Under the pieces are notes generated by a model. It worked only from the letters and a program-made list of their open reading frames with translations. It had not been told where the DNA came from and did no database searches. DNA of 64,000 bases from Euborellia annulipes (taxonomy: Eukaryota > Arthropoda > Insecta > Dermaptera > Anisolabididae), in assembly GCA_023213315.1 (NCBI GenBank), contig JAKCPI010007844.1, forward strand, positions 1 to 64,000, given 5' to 3'. Position numbers and translations under genes: made by a program. Positions within the stretch are counted from its first letter, which is position 1, and every line of letters starts with the position of its first letter. Shown in pieces: positions 1 to 13,470 of the stretch.

Positions 1-923
1 GGAGGTTAAATCATAATTTTGCAAAAGTCGCTTTTCATTGAATCGAAAAGTAAAAATTTATCATATTTCAAGATAAAAATCATTTATTTAAAAAAATTTA
101 ATTCAGCAAATTATTTTTAAAAAAAAATCTTATCAAATTCAATAAATAAAGAAGATTTTCAATAAAGATCATTCATTCATTCAATTCAATGAACAAATAA
201 ATGTATTGAAAAATGAAAAATGAGATCAACTAACTCTGTTATTATTTGAACTAAGTAAAACTTTCCCTGATTCTAAAGTGTGAGAGTAAATGCGGGTTAA
301 ACACGGCTAAAAGGAAATGTCCAAAGAGAGAGAAAGAGATTTCACGTTTCATATCCGCTCGACGATGGACCCGATGGGAACAAAACCGACAAATGCCAAT
401 ACCTATCAAGTTGATTCATTCAATTCAAGCTAGCAAAACAAAATGTCATTCACAATTGTTTATCATTTTTCAATGGATCCTATTTACGTAAGTAAATCAA
501 ATAAATCTATAAAAAAAATACGAATTCACACATGGAATTTATAATGATAAAACAACAAGCAATCTATTTTGAGAAAGAGAGAAAGTAAATATAGTGGAAA
601 AATACCAATTTATTCATTATGTTAGGTAATTTATGCGATGCTATTTTTATAATTGATTCTCACAGAAAAAAGAGTTTAATTTTTCAACCAAAATTAGTTT
701 GGAACTCTCTGTGAAGTACCTCTAAATAACATTAATTTAGTTGTTATTTAAATATTAACGAGAGTTTTGTTAAAAATACTTGGTGATTTTCAATAGTCAG
801 TAAAGATATAAATATTTTGGGAGATGAATTTGTCTTTGATTGGACTCGAACCAGAACTCTCCACTTTTGAAGCAAAAGGACGCAAATATAACCAATAAAC
901 TCAAAAAATCTGGCAAAATATTT
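1..923. other. AT-rich, no recognised feature
   Basis: No conserved frame, RNA or repeat end recognised. Confidence 0.5.
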
Positions 924-1562
924 TTTACTTTCTCTTACCTATATATAGGCCTTAGTGAGAAAGTATTGGATTCATGTCAAGATTTTGATGGATATACACG
1001 TTTTGAATCTTCTGTGTCAAAAAAAGTGGTTTTCGCAATATAGTCTGTCTGTCTGCCCGGGTGGGTATGTGCCTGCGAATAAAATATCTCAAGAACGAAA
1101 AGAGCTAGAGGTTGAAATTTTATGATTAAGTTAAGAAACCCTCTGGCACGTGACACGAAGCTTTTGAACAAAATCAGCCAAAGAGTACTAGTGCTTTACT
1201 GATGTACTTTTTCAGTTTTTTTTTAATTTTATCAAAATTTGCTTTAACGATTTTGATTAAAATTCAAAAATCAATTATTTATTAGATTCTGTTTAAAATG
1301 TATATTCTCATTTTGCCCTCAAAATTGTTTAAAGACCACTTCACTCTTATACCGCATAGGTAAGATAGGAGAAATGGTTGGGCCATAGTAACAAAATATA
1401 AATATTTTCCCATACTTATAAATTTTACATCTTGAAATTCGAATGTCGGAAACTAAATATATGTCGAGACAAAAATCTGGTGTGACAAGTACAGAACACA
1501 ACTTTCTCTTACATTTCGTAAAGAAAGTTGTGTGCTGTGCGACCAACCTCGCCAGATTTTTA
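924..1562 (+). repeat. Family A repeat, full copy
   Basis: Runs from TTTACTTTCTCTTACCTATA to CTCGCCAGATTTT, with the (TG) tract reduced to CTGTCTGTCTGC and the end hairpin loop eroded. Confidence 0.8.
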
Positions 1563-4394
1563 TTGGATCCATTACAATTTCGCATGGTCTTTTTTTTTAA
1601 ACAGCAACATATCCTTTATTATTATTATAATATACTGGTAGTCTTTTTTTTTCCTTTGCGGTTTCAAAGATGATATTTTTTACTAAGGCTATGCAGATTA
1701 TCAAGCCTCTAAATTAGAAATAAGCATTCTGAGAAGAGAAGAATAAATTCTTCTCTGGACCATTTATTGACCCTGGCTGGCTCTTTGAGAGCATTTATCC
1801 TGCTTAGGTCTACGTGAGCAATTCTCTGTGAACTCTCTGAATTTGTGGACTACTTAAATATACTTATCTCCAAAGGAAAAGAACCTGTTGCTCAAGATCC
1901 TCTTAGAAAACTATTTATTCGAAATTTTAAGTGTTTTTAAGATATAAATAAAATAAGAGGCTTTTTGTAATTTAATTAATTACGATTATTTAAATGAAAT
2001 AGTATAAGCTTAAAAAATAGAAGAGAGGATATTCGGTTTAAGAGTAGTTTATTATATATTCACTTTTGTTATGAAACCTTAAAAAAAAAGGTGGAATTTA
2101 ATCTACGAGAGGCTGATGGCGACACTAAGGCAATTTGCATTCCTAATTCAAATAAATAAAATTTTCATTTTATGTAAGCTTATTGTCAGAGAAAAAAGGT
2201 TGTTCTCATCTTTAATGATTTCTAATTTTTTAGATTTTGAATAGCGACAAAAAACCAAAAATTCAATATATGTCAATATATAGGCTATAATTAAAAAAAA
2301 TATTTTATATTAATAAAAGTAGTGGATTAAATTCAAATGGTGTATAACTTCCGCGAATATTATCCAAGTAAACTGATCACGTTCCAAGTCGTGAAGGAAT
2401 TTTATGAGCATTGGAGAAGCTCCAACAATTGTTAGTTATCATAAGTTTTACTATCGTAATTGAATTTGAATATTAATCAACAAATTTTAATTTATTATTT
2501 AAATAAAATCGCTACTTTAACAAGACTAGAAGAAATGAAATTATTTCAAAAGCTGAACAATAATTTTTATGGATATCTGGGTGGTCAACCACACCCATCT
2601 TAAAGTTAATAATAGATGATGTTGAAGATACGTCAAAAAACAAAAATGCTTAAATATCCAAATATGTTCTATAGCTAAAAATGATTTGAATAAGAGGCAC
2701 AAAATTTCCTTAAAAGATTGAGTTGAAAGAAATTGCAATTGCATTTCTTTTATGAAGATATTAATTTTTCAAGAATGTTAAGGTGTGGTGACCTAAAAAT
2801 AGCAGAGGAGGCCTAATTTTGGCAATGCTGTGACAAGAATCTAGCCTGAGGGGGCACAAGCCAGCCAGTCAGTCTACAAGAAATAGGGAAGTAGAGGGGC
2901 ACCTGATTAGGTAGGTGCTGCAGGCGAGACAGGTTCCTTACTTTTGCAGCCTATAGCCATTTTAAGAATTCTCCAGGAATTTAAAGACTAATCAGAGAAG
3001 CCCGAGGTAGTATTATCAACGCGATGCCGTTAGGAAACATATGTGTCGTCGAGATGTTTTTAAAAAGTTCATCGAGAAAATTTTAAAAAGAGAAATGGTT
3101 TCAATATTTTGCCTCTCAATTCCAAATTTATATTTAAATGAAGTTTAGAAATTTTACTCCATTAATAGAAACTTGTTTTTATTTGAATGCATAAATTGTC
3201 AATCTTCTAATTGATAATTAGAGTTTGAAAATAGATTTGTAATGCAACTTAAAAATGGATTTGAAACATTTGGTTTGTTTAACTTTCTTTGAGATGATAT
3301 GGATAAAGAAGGTCTTATCCTATAAAAGGAACTAGGAAGACCTTAAAGAAATTTGTTATTAGAAAAATAAATAAAAGCTTAAAAAAAATCATAATAAAAT
3401 AACTAGTGAAAAATAATAAAGGTTGAAAAAAGAGATTTTTTTTTTATTAATAGCACTTCAAGCAGAGGTTTGGATCAGATATGGCACCATCCTCCGGGCT
3501 GAAGTGTGACAGAAAAACTTGTCGAGATAGTTAAATGACATATGAGAGCCATGAGAAGAGGACAAAAAGCAGTGAGAGTCTTCATCTCTAAAAAATTGAA
3601 GTGGCGTAGCTGCCCCCCCCCCCCCGCTACTTCAAATAAGTTTATATAGGGGGGGTCCGCCCCGGGTGACACCATTCGGGATTCATTATCAACAAACTTA
3701 TTTTAGTGATTTAAAACCCGCGATTTAAAAACAGCGAAGGAATTTAAAAAAAATCCTTACAAAATGTGGCTACTTTTTCAGGACACCCACTCTAGCTATC
3801 CCACTGCTTATTTATACAACTATATTACTATTTAAACTATCTCGAGAAGTTTTTCTGACACGCAACAGCCCTGCCCGAACGCAGGTTCGAAGTGCTATTA
3901 ATATAAGAAATGCACCCAGCTTCAATTGCTCTTTTTCAACCATTACAACAAGTCATTAATATTGAAAAATATTCAAGCCTAGCCTTGAGCTCTCATTGGC
4001 TGAACCTAAAAAAAAATCAAAATTCAACTTGAGTGATTAGATTAAAAACAATAGAAATCATAAAATGAGCTAGAAATTTTGCATTCTCCACTAATTAGGA
4101 AAAAAAAGATTTCATTTTATTCCTTTAAATATAGTATGAATTTTAAAATAAACGTATTAAAATAAATCGCATTTATCAATCAAAGATATTAGAATAATTG
4201 AAAGTTTCAAATAAGAAATTGCCTACTATATTATATATAGCTACCTGGTACAATATTTGGATATTAAGAATAGTAAAAATGTTAATATTGTGACCATTTT
4301 CATCAAATAATTTCAATCTTCTCATCCAATTATAGAAACTAAATTAAGTATGCCTAATTTTTTTTAGACATCTGAGCATTAGATCTCTATTTTT
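1563..4394. other. AT-rich intergenic stretch
   Basis: Nothing gene-like. A C run at 3612-3625 beside GGGGGGGTCCGCCCC (3650-3664) looks like a transposon margin, and 2790-2950 is moderately GC-rich without a frame. Confidence 0.45.
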
Positions 4395-4625
4395 CTAAAT
4401 TTATAAATCTTCTTCTTTCTTCGCCTTTATTATTCCCGCGGTGCGGGGTCGGCGGGGAGGGTTTTTGCGATCGGGAAGAGAGAGAACAGGCCGACCCGTC
4501 GTACGGTCTGACGCCTGTTGAGAATATAGAAGGAAGGGACAGACATGTAAAGAACAGAAGGTCTGTCAGTCCCAGCTCGGGTAGCTCGTGGTCGCCATCC
4601 ACGTACCCACAAGATGTGGGCCCCT
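4395..4625 (-). repeat. Dispersed GC-rich repeat, copy 1
   Basis: Shares with 33000-33225 CCCGCG.TGCGGGGTCGGCG, ACAGGC..ACCCGT, TCTGACGCCTGTTGA, CCCAGCTCGGGTAGCTCGTG and GTCGCCATCCA.GTACCCAC. About 230 bp, and the shared part ends at the same GCCCCTGA, so it is one element class. Type unknown; perhaps a retroposon 3' end. Open frames over it are not conserved between copies. Confidence 0.75.
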
Positions 4626-4694
4626 GAGCAAATTTTTCTAAATTTATAAATAATAATATAATATAATATTTTAGAATGGAAATAAATTTTGTTT

Positions 4695-4748
4695 AAGGTT
4701 TTTTTAAGGCATCTGAGGACATTTAAATCTCGTCTCTATTTATTTCAA
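4695..4748 (-). mobile_element. SINE family 2 fragment
   Basis: On the minus strand, TAAATGTCCTCAGATGCCTT with an A-rich tail is a diverged family-2 core. Confidence 0.55.
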
Positions 4749-5629
4749 TTGATTGATATCCAATTCAACGGAACGGGATGCGAATATTCTATCTTTGGCA
4801 TCAGAAGCTAAAGCTCTACCTCTGAGTCATAGGTCAAGTTAAAAAAATAAAAAAATAAAAAATTTCCAACAAAAAATAATTTATATTTTTATATTCCAAA
4901 GGATTATTAGGTAAGATAGCATATCTCTTTTGTAAAAGGTAAATATGATATGGTGTTTTAATATACAACGATAATTTTATGAATAATCTTTTTTTAGAAA
5001 TATCGACAAAAAAACTTTTACTGAAAACATTCAACAAATAGATTTTAGACAAAGATTATTGTTTTCTAATCTAATATAAATAGGAGATATGAGTCGAACA
5101 ATAGAGGTATGATTATCCTGTTCGGTATATCCTAAAGAGTCGCCTGTCTTCTCGTTTATGGCAGACAACGTCGTAGATCACGCCTTGCAGCTTCTTGCTT
5201 TTTTTTTTCTGTTTGCTGCTTCGCACGAGTTCAATAAATTCACCTCACGCCTCTCCAGAAATTGAGCTATTAGTTGAATCAAAAAGGTTCTTCCATAGTC
5301 AATCAACTAGTGATATATTAAAATAGAAATCGTGTTGTTGTTATTTTGGATCAGTTTGATTTTCAAAGTAAATTTGTGATGGTTAATAATAACCTTTAAT
5401 CAAATATATACTTATTTCAGTTTTAAATTGATTATTGTGAGATTAGAAACAGGAGTGTACTTTAAGTGAAGAAGATTAATAAAAATCTCGATCTTCACCA
5501 AATAGAGTTTGATATATCGAATAATTCGAGGCGCCAAAGAAGCATTCAAAGATATTTAGAGACCAATAATATTTAGAAGATTTTTAGAGTAGCTAGAAAA
5601 AAATTCTACTTAAAATTTAATAACGTTAT

Positions 5630-5680
5630 TGTTTCGACCTATGTCTTTCCGTCTTCATCAGGACGTTTAAAGTTAGTTTT
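5630..5680 (-). repeat. Isolated hammerhead-like motif
   Basis: On the minus strand, CTGATGA, a short GAC...GUC stem and GAAAC. No mirrored arm seen nearby. Confidence 0.4.
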
Positions 5681-5829
5681 TTGGCTAAAAAGGCGACAAG
5701 ATGAAGTGACGATTTCATTGGAGATTTAATTGAACAAGCAAGAAATTTTATTGAGAGTCAATTGCTTAAGAAGAGGGAATTTCGTAAATTAAGTAAATAA
5801 ATAATTGGCCTTTTTATTTTATCAATATA

Positions 5830-6060
5830 CAGTGAAACCTCGAACTCGTTCCAGAATCATACTCGTAAAGCGAAACACTCGTTATGCGAAACAATAATTC
5901 TCCCCGTAGAGCTATACCCCCATGACAGAGATTGTTGTAACATGCGCACAATCAGGGACTTCGCCCTCTCCTCGTTATGTGAACGCCGCTCGTTAAGCAA
6001 GTCATTCTTTTACAATTTCTTTTGCAAGTTATGCGAATTACTCCTTAGTTTCGTTTCAAA
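5830..6060. mobile_element. pogo/Tigger-like MITE, one clear end
   Basis: CAGTGAAACCTCGAACTCGT directly after TA, with inner repeats of CTCGTTATGCGAA and CTCGTTAAGC, resembles the Tigger-like element at 40433. The right end is not recognisable. Confidence 0.6.
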
Positions 6061-9049
6061 ATTAGATGCTCGCTTTTTGCCTTTAACGAAAAATTTTTTA
6101 AAAATTAAATGATGGGGGGCTTTAAAAAAAAAAAAGGCAAACGCAAACAAAATTTTTTTTTTCCTCCCCTCCCCCCCTCGGGGCTCGGGGCGCGGGGACG
6201 TTTGAGGCGGCGGCGGGGGCGGGATTTAAAATAATTGTTCTTTTTTTTTTTTTTTTTAAAAATTAATAATAGGATCGAAATTTATTCATTTTTCATTTAT
6301 TTCTCCATTTTATGTAACCAAAAGAAATTTGCGTTTTTATATTAGTGGTTTGTTTTTTTAGTTAGCGTATACAAAAAAAACAAAAACAGTAGAATAAATA
6401 AAAATTGAAAAATAAATTAGTAAATAAAAGTATAGCTATATCCTACCAAGAAAACAGACTTCAAAAGCAAATCTATAACACAATGCAATGTCTTTGATAT
6501 TCGCAAGAATAATAAACATGGCAGCAAAAATATATAGCCAAGAAAATAAATATTTGCATACTTTTTTATATTATTCGAAGAAGTAATAGTTATTCATAGT
6601 TTCTTAAAATCTGATTAAGCAATTTTGAAATAATATTTTCAATCTACCCTTATCTGGATAGATCAAATTATAAAGCGTCAGCTGTTTCTAAACTTCGGAC
6701 ATTCTCGTTTAGATATTATTAAAAATTAATATAAAACGATAAGACGAATCTGAAACTTGTTAAATATTAGATTTAAATGTATGTAATAAGATTATTAGAT
6801 TAAGTTTGTATTCAATTAGAAACAAAAAATTTTAATAAACTTTAATAGGCCCAATATTATAATAATTAAGATAAGATTTAGTAAGAAATTTTGATTTATT
6901 TATTTGATGAAATATGAATATATAGAATTTATTATATTATAATGTATGGCTACCAAAAAGTACGGTTTTTCAAGAAATAAACTTCCAAAATATAAAAAAA
7001 AAAGGAAATCGAAAAAAAAAGTGAAAAGGATAGTCGCATTTTCGTTAGCCTTTAAGTTTCGATTATTCTTGGAAAATGTTTTCTTTACTCGTTTGAATGT
7101 ATGAATGGGACACAATTACTCGAGAGTAGATTGACAAATCGAATTGAAAATACTTGGGAAATTACTATAAAAAAAAGGAAAGAAGGAGAGCTATTAAAAT
7201 TACTCAATCGACCAGAAACGACTATCTTAGAACAACAATCCGAATTTTAAATATTTCAGAAAAAGAATAATCACAAAACCCAACTCATGCATGGTTTCAT
7301 AAATAATTTAAGTTTGATCCTCACGATGTCAAGAATTATTTTGTAGTGTACAGTTTGTATAGTGTACAAGATCGGACGCAAAAAGGAAAATGCTAAATTT
7401 AATTATGATTAGGACGTAAATTTGCTCTCTTGTATCTTCTTATTTATCTCGAGAACCCGACTGAATATATACCTAGAATAAGAATTTTTTTTTAAATTCT
7501 TTTCGTCATTTTAGGCTATTTAGACTTTAATTGATACGTAGCCTATATTAAATTACGATCAATAAGGGGAGAAAAAGGCGTATGAGTATTAAAAATTGAA
7601 TTTTTCTTTATTATTTATTTACAAATTCATAAACCTCACATATACTAAATAATTTTTCTTATTTATTCATCTTTATCAGGTGTAGATTTATTCATTCTAT
7701 TTCTTTCAAATAATAAATAGAATATTTTCTTAGTGCAATCGTCAAAAAAGAGAATCAAAAATATATTCTAGGACCATTGTGATTTTAATCAATTTTGTTT
7801 ATATTATATTTCCAAGGAGGATATGGATTAATAAAGGGAAATTATTCTCCCCAAAGTCAACAATAGGGTAACTTAAGAGCTACATACAACTTGTATTTTA
7901 AATAAATAAAAAAAATTCCAAAGCTAAGAAAGAAGGCAAAAATAATAAAATGGTTGAAAAATCATTCTATTTTTGCAAACTGAAAATGATCGTGGCCAAT
8001 CATTCTCTCTGGTTTAATTAGTCACTTAATCAAAAGAATATGAAGAACAAATCAAGATTCTAATCAATTCGACTGAAATATAATTGAGCCTTGGTCAACT
8101 AAATTTAAGAATTGTCTCCTGGAATCCTGACTTTGTGATCTGGATTTTCAATAAATCCGAATTCTTTTCTAAAGTGTCAATTAATTAGCTGGAAAGAATG
8201 ACTTAGGATGACAAAGAATAAACCAACAATTAAATTAGCGTGAGAGAATGAGAAATCCTGATCAGCAATTTTAAGTAATAGAAATTAGGAAGAAAAAATT
8301 TAAAAAATAATCCCCCCCCCCCATTAATATCTCATATCTTCTATTCTATTCCTTTATATTCTGCAAACGTATTGTAAAAAAAAAAAAAAAAAAATTATGA
8401 AAAGTAAACTTATTTTAAATAACAAGGTATGAAACTAATAATAAATGATCATGGTTAGCTTTTGCTTCTAGATAAGGACGAAAATGAACACGAATTAGTA
8501 AGATACCTCTCCCCAATCCCTCTTTCTTGATTTTGAGCTCATTAATGCGTAGACACATCTGCGGAGGCGAAGGGGAGCACGTGCGTAGCAGAGACTCGTG
8601 TCTGCATTTATTAGTTGGGATTCGGGCTTAGCAAATGTTGTTGTATAGCTAATTTATTATACGATTCATAAATAAATAAATCCCCCCTTATTTCCCCTCG
8701 CCCCACCCAAAAAAAGTTCAGTAGAGACATCAAAATAAATACGTACACACCTTTAGACAAAAGGTTTCTAAATGATAAGCTAATGGAAATTTTTTAAATT
8801 TTTTTATAAGAAATAAAACATTTGAAGATAAAAAATATTATTTAAGCATGGATAATACGTCAAAAAAAATGAAATTAAAAAATAAACATTATCTACTCCT
8901 AATAGATAATTTTGTATGAAATATTTACGTAAAACAAAATTAAATACTAATATAAAATTTTTTGAGTATTAAAACAAATCAATTTTTAGCCAGCGACAAT
9001 AGAAGTTAAAAAATTTGCTACATGGTTAAACAATATAATTTAATACAGT
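6061..9049. other. AT-rich intergenic stretch
   Basis: A GC-rich patch at 6160-6230 (CGGGGCGCGGGGACGTTTGA) and homopolymer tracts are the only structure. The frame at 6900-7115 has no recognisable domain. Confidence 0.45.
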
Positions 9050-9165
9050 ATATGGAAAGCCCCATAATTTCTCAATTTTACTTGGGGCAGGGAGCTTTCA
9101 GGGGGGGGGAGCACGCGCCTTCTGGGGGGCAGGCCCCCGGCACCCCCCTAGTTACGCCCATGATG
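9050..9165. repeat. GC-rich repeat, copy 1
   Basis: GGGAGCTTTCAGGGGGGGG, then CTTCTGGGGGGCAGG and CCCCCTAGTTACGCCC matches the reverse complement of 34415-34500. It is probably a hAT-type non-autonomous element end. Confidence 0.5.
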
Positions 9166-10314
9166 AAAGCTATTACAATTAGTTTAGTTAGTCGTAGAGG
9201 GTTGTATCCCCTCTCTCTTTTACTCCGGTTAAAGTAGCTATAATTTAAGATATTTTTTCAGTAGTCTATATACTGTATTTGATTTTACTATATATATCGT
9301 GTCCTTACAAATCAGGGCGTTACTCTTTGATGTTTAATTAATAAAATTAATAGGCCTATATATTAATATTATTTTCCTATTGTTAGTGATTTTATTTTAA
9401 TAGACTGTAGACCTAAACAAGTCTAAACAAATTAAAATTTAATATAAATTAATTAAGTAGTTTCTTAATTTAAACAAAAGAAACAGGGTAGGTTATACTT
9501 CGAATATAGAGCAAATAAATTTCAAATTGATGCAAACATCAGAGATAAAAATACTATAGAAAAATATCTAAAAAAAAAAAAAAACAGCTGCTCATTCGTG
9601 GTTGAGCAGAAGATCTTTGAAAAAAGATTTTCAAGAGCCTAAGGGCTTTTATGTCTCAAAACACCACCTGCCAGGGGTTATTTGCTGTAAGGAAGCGGAT
9701 GGGGTGCAGAAGAGGGCTTGATAGATGAGACCCTAAGGGTCTAAAAGCACCCAAAAACAACTCGAAGAAAAAACTTTCTAAATTAACAAGATTAGATTTT
9801 ATTTATATGTTATTAATAAAATAAATTTACTTTATAATTATAATATTACAATAATTTGAATTAGTATTTTGAACACTAGTTTGAAAGACAATACGTGTTC
9901 TATTTATTAGGGGAATTTTTAATTATAGACCACATTTTGTATTAATTATTTATTAAAAATAAATACTGTACAACGTTTCGACTGCTTATTCTGCAGCCGT
10001 TATCAAGTAGGCCTACTGTGTACTTTAGAGGGAAAGTGGTGTAGGTTTTCCGTGGAACATATTTATAAGTAGAGACCGGATTTTAAGCAAAATGCTTATT
10101 GCTCAATTTTATAAGCAACCATTAGATATTTAATTTCTATACGAATTAGGAAAAACTAAGTGTATTGAGATTGCATTTTTTATGTTTTTTTGCTTTTTTT
10201 TGAGTTTTCATGCTTTTTTCCCTTTCCTGCTTATTTGAACTTATTTTACGAATATTTATAATTTTTTTTATTAAAAAACACACTTTTTTTTCCCATTCAC
10301 ACACCAGGGACGTA

Positions 10315-10501
10315 TATAGAGGGGGGCGGCCCCCCTCAAAAAAAAAAATTTCCAAAAACCCCGCAGTGCGAAAAAATATAGCCCTGCAAAAAAATTTTTT
10401 TTCCGCAGGGTGAAAAATTTGGTTCCACAAAAATAAAATTTTTCGCAGGGCGGGGCGGAATAAATTTAGTTTCTTTAAAAAAAAATTTGTATACGCCATT
10501 G
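10315..10501. mobile_element. hAT-like MITE related to the one at 24832
   Basis: CAGGGACGTATATAG at the left, TATACGCCATTG at the right and matching interior (TTTAGTTTCTTTAAAAAAAA) identify a relative of the nested hAT MITE. Target duplication is not visible. It lies inside the 9911-11040 foldback. Confidence 0.72.
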
Positions 10502-10651
10502 GTATGAGTAAAAATTGCTTATGAGATGCTTTTTTTCAACTTTTATGCTTATTTTACAACTTTTTATTCAAGTTTTTATGCTTTTTAAGCACTTTTTTCC
10601 CATTTTTTTATGCTTTTTTGTCCGGTCTTTATTTATAAGTAAAATTATATA

Positions 10652-10820
10652 GTATATGTGAGGTTTCACTAACAAGTTATAAATGAAAGAAATATTGAAT
10701 TTCTAACAAGTTATAAATGAAAGAAATATTGAATTTCTAACAAGTTATAAATGAAAGAAATATTGAATTTCTTTCATTTATAACTTACTTACTTACTTTG
10801 TTAGTGAAACCTCACATATA
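10652..10820. repeat. Small foldback with a 34-bp tandem repeat (3 copies)
   Basis: Inverted ends TATGTGAGGTTTCACTAACA enclose three exact 34-bp units (10671-10772) starting AACAAGTTATAAATGAAAGA. A mirrored half unit and ACTTACTTACTT follow. Related ends occur at 7632 and 56505. Confidence 0.88.
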
Positions 10821-11102
10821 CTAAATTTGGCTAAATTTGAGTAGTATTTGTAATTAAATTTTAAGAAAAAAAAAAAGTTTGCCCCCAAGAAAAATTTGAA
10901 ATGACGCCACTGCTTGCTCCGTCCGACTCAAATGCACAGTACTAGATAACGTCTGCAGAATAAGCAGTCGAAACGTACAGTATTTATATTTTTAATAAAT
11001 AATTAATAACAAATTGTGGTCTATAATTAAAAATTCCCCCAATAATATCAATTCAAACCAAAAAGGTTTTTATCCTCTCACTCTAATTTGATTATAAATT
11101 TA

Positions 11103-11768
11103 AAAAATCTGGTGTGACTGGCGCACAGCACACAACTTTCTCTTACCTTCGGTAATCGAAAGTTGTGTACTGTGCTTGTCACACCAGATTTTTTGTGTCG
11201 ACATGTATTTAGTTTCCGACAGTAGGGTACAATTGAATTCAAGATGTAAAATTTATAAGTATGGGAAAATATTTATATTTTGATACCATGGCAACCATTT
11301 CCCCTATCTTTTCTATGGAGTACAAGAGTAAAGTGGTCTTCAGAAGATTTCAATCACAAAATGAGAATATACATTTTATAGAGAATCTAAAAAATAATTG
11401 ATTTTTGAATTTAAAAAAAATCGTTGGAGCAAATTTTGAGAAAATCGAAAAAAACTGAAAAAGTGAATCAGTAAAGTACTAGTACTTTTTGGTCGATTTT
11501 GTTCAAAAGCTTCGTGTCACGTCCCATGGGGGTGCCTAACTTAAATATAAAATTTCAACTTCCTAGCTCTTTTCGTTCTTGAGATATTTTGTTCACAGAC
11601 ACACACACACACACAGACAGACCATGTCGTGAAAACCACTTTTTTGGATTCAGGGGACCTCAAAACGTGAAGATCCATCAAAATCTCGACATCGAATTTT
11701 TGACATGAATCCAATACTTTCTCTCTATATATATATATTACATATATACATAGGTAAGAGAAAGTAAA
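11103..11768 (-). repeat. Family A repeat, full copy
   Basis: Minus orientation, from the CTGGTGTGAC hairpin at 11108 to the TACATAGGTAAGAGAAAGTA end. It supplies the uninterrupted AAGATGTAAAATTTATAAGT site used to read the Spy insertion. Confidence 0.85.
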
Positions 11769-12343
11769 AATTGTTAAATAATATGAGACATGACCAAAAT
11801 TTTTAGCAAAGCTAACGTGAATATGGTAAAAAATAATGCGCATCCTGAAAATAAATTATTATTATTGTATCATAAGAAAAATGGCTATTATTTATATGAA
11901 GCAATTTTCTTATTCTTAAAATGATCAATTTCTAAAATCCAAGTATAAAATTTTTTTTTATTAAACTTGTAAGTGCGGTTGTCAGTCTGCCCGCTACAGG
12001 TGTGCTACGCTCAGCCTGTTGCTTGTTTTGGATTCTCATCTTACTTATTAAGGAGGGGGTAAGAGGGGCCCTAGGGGCCTGCAACCAGGCGGGATTGATT
12101 AAGCCAAGGAAAAAACATTGACCCCTAACAAAAGAATGGTTATCCGATAAAGAAAACTAATCAAAAGAAGAAATCTTCGATAATAAAGCTTCGGTTTCTA
12201 ATCTTTTATGTAATTTTCACAATCACTCTAATATACCAGTAGGTAATTTTCTCTATTTCTTATTTATACTTGCAATTTTGACCTATTCATACATATATAA
12301 AGAAGAAAATAGAGAAAAAAATAAACTTAAAATGAAGTATTAT

Positions 12344-12595
12344 TTTTACTTTCTCTTACCTCTATATATATGTTAATATATATAGAGAGAGAAAGTATTG
12401 GATTCATGTCAAAAATTCGATGTCGAGATTTTGATGGATCTTCACGTTTTGAGGTCCCCTGAATCCAAAAAATCTGGTGTGACTGGCGCACAGCACACAA
12501 CTTTCTCTTACCCTTCGGTAAGAGAAAGTTGTGCACCGTGCTGGTCACACCAGATTTTTTGTGTCGAGATATATTTAGTTTCCCATAGCACCTTA
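12344..12595. repeat. Family A composite, head joined to end hairpin
   Basis: The head (12344-12473, plus) runs to GAATCCAAAAAA, then jumps directly to the end hairpin (12474-12560), and continues outward in minus orientation (GTGTCGAGATATATTTAGTT). About 500 bp of the body is missing, and orientation flips at the hairpin, consistent with hairpin-mediated recombination or template switching. Confidence 0.75.
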
Positions 12596-12973
12596 GTTTC
12601 AAACTTGCATTTTAAATGTTGACTGCTTGAAATAAACTATGGTTATTTTTCAAAATTTTAATCTCATATTTGGACATTTTATACACAATATAGAATCGTA
12701 AATAAATACAAAATTTCATAAGAATTGGAAAAAAAATTTTTAAATGCGTAAAAAGTTTCAAAGGGGACCCCCTTTTGAATCGAAATTAACATACAAATCC
12801 CTATAGGAAATTAACATTAGGCCTATGAGAGAAGGCGGAGAGACACGATAATGTTTGCAAGTGAGAGAGAGAGAGATATATATGTTTTCTCCTAAGCAAT
12901 TAAAGACACAAATAAATGGGAATTTAAATAATAATTGATTTTTAATCTAATAAAAAGAAAAAGATTTAAATTC

Positions 12974-13296
12974 GGTTACCATGGCAACCAGTTCTATCTT
13001 TCCTATGAAGAACAAGAGTAAAGTGGTCTTCAGAAGATTTCAACGGCAAAATGAGAATATACATTTTAAAGAGCATCTAAAAAATAGTTGATTTATGAAT
13101 TTAAAAAAAAATCCTTGGAGGGGAATTTTGAGAAAATCGAAAAAAACTGAAAAAGTACATCAGTAAAGTACTAGTACTTTTTGGCCGATTTTGTTCAAAA
13201 GCTTATTTTGAGATTCTTCAAAGGTACCTAAGTTAAATATAAAATTTCAATCCGGTAGCTCAACTCCTTCATGCTAAAAATCTGTCCACACACACA

Positions 13297-13333
<37 letters not shown>

Positions 13334-13470
13334 CAATTTGCGGGACCCACTTTTTTTGGACTCAGGGGACCTCAAAACATGTATATCCATCAAAATCTCG
13401 ACATCGAATTTTTGACATGATCGCAATACTTTCTCTCCTATATATTTCATATATAGGGTACGAGAAAGTA
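12974..13470 (-). repeat. Family A repeat, partial
   Basis: Body from GGTTACCATGGCAACC to the TACGAGAAAGTA head, minus orientation, with a (CA) tract. It abuts the next copy head-to-head. Confidence 0.78.

Larger units (their letters stand above)
9911..11040. repeat. Foldback element with inverted arms and two nested inserts
   Basis: Arms 9911-10023 and 10928-11040 are inverted copies (GGGGAATTTTTAATTATAGA; GTTTCGACTGCTTATTCTGC). Each arm has a hairpin GGCTGC/GCAGTC followed by GAAAC, a degenerate form of the CUGANGA-hairpin-GAAA motif. The spacer holds a hAT-like MITE and the 10652-10820 foldback. Confidence 0.8.

Noticed and set aside
924..1562. Family A as Helitrons
   Set aside because: The end hairpin is suggestive, but there is no TC start or CTRR end and hairpins occur at both ends.
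10146..10499. 117-codon frame as a gene
   Set aside because: It spans a hAT-like MITE and low-complexity AT sequence.
10671..10772. CRISPR-like array
   Set aside because: Exact head-to-tail units without spacers in an animal genome; it is an ordinary tandem repeat.
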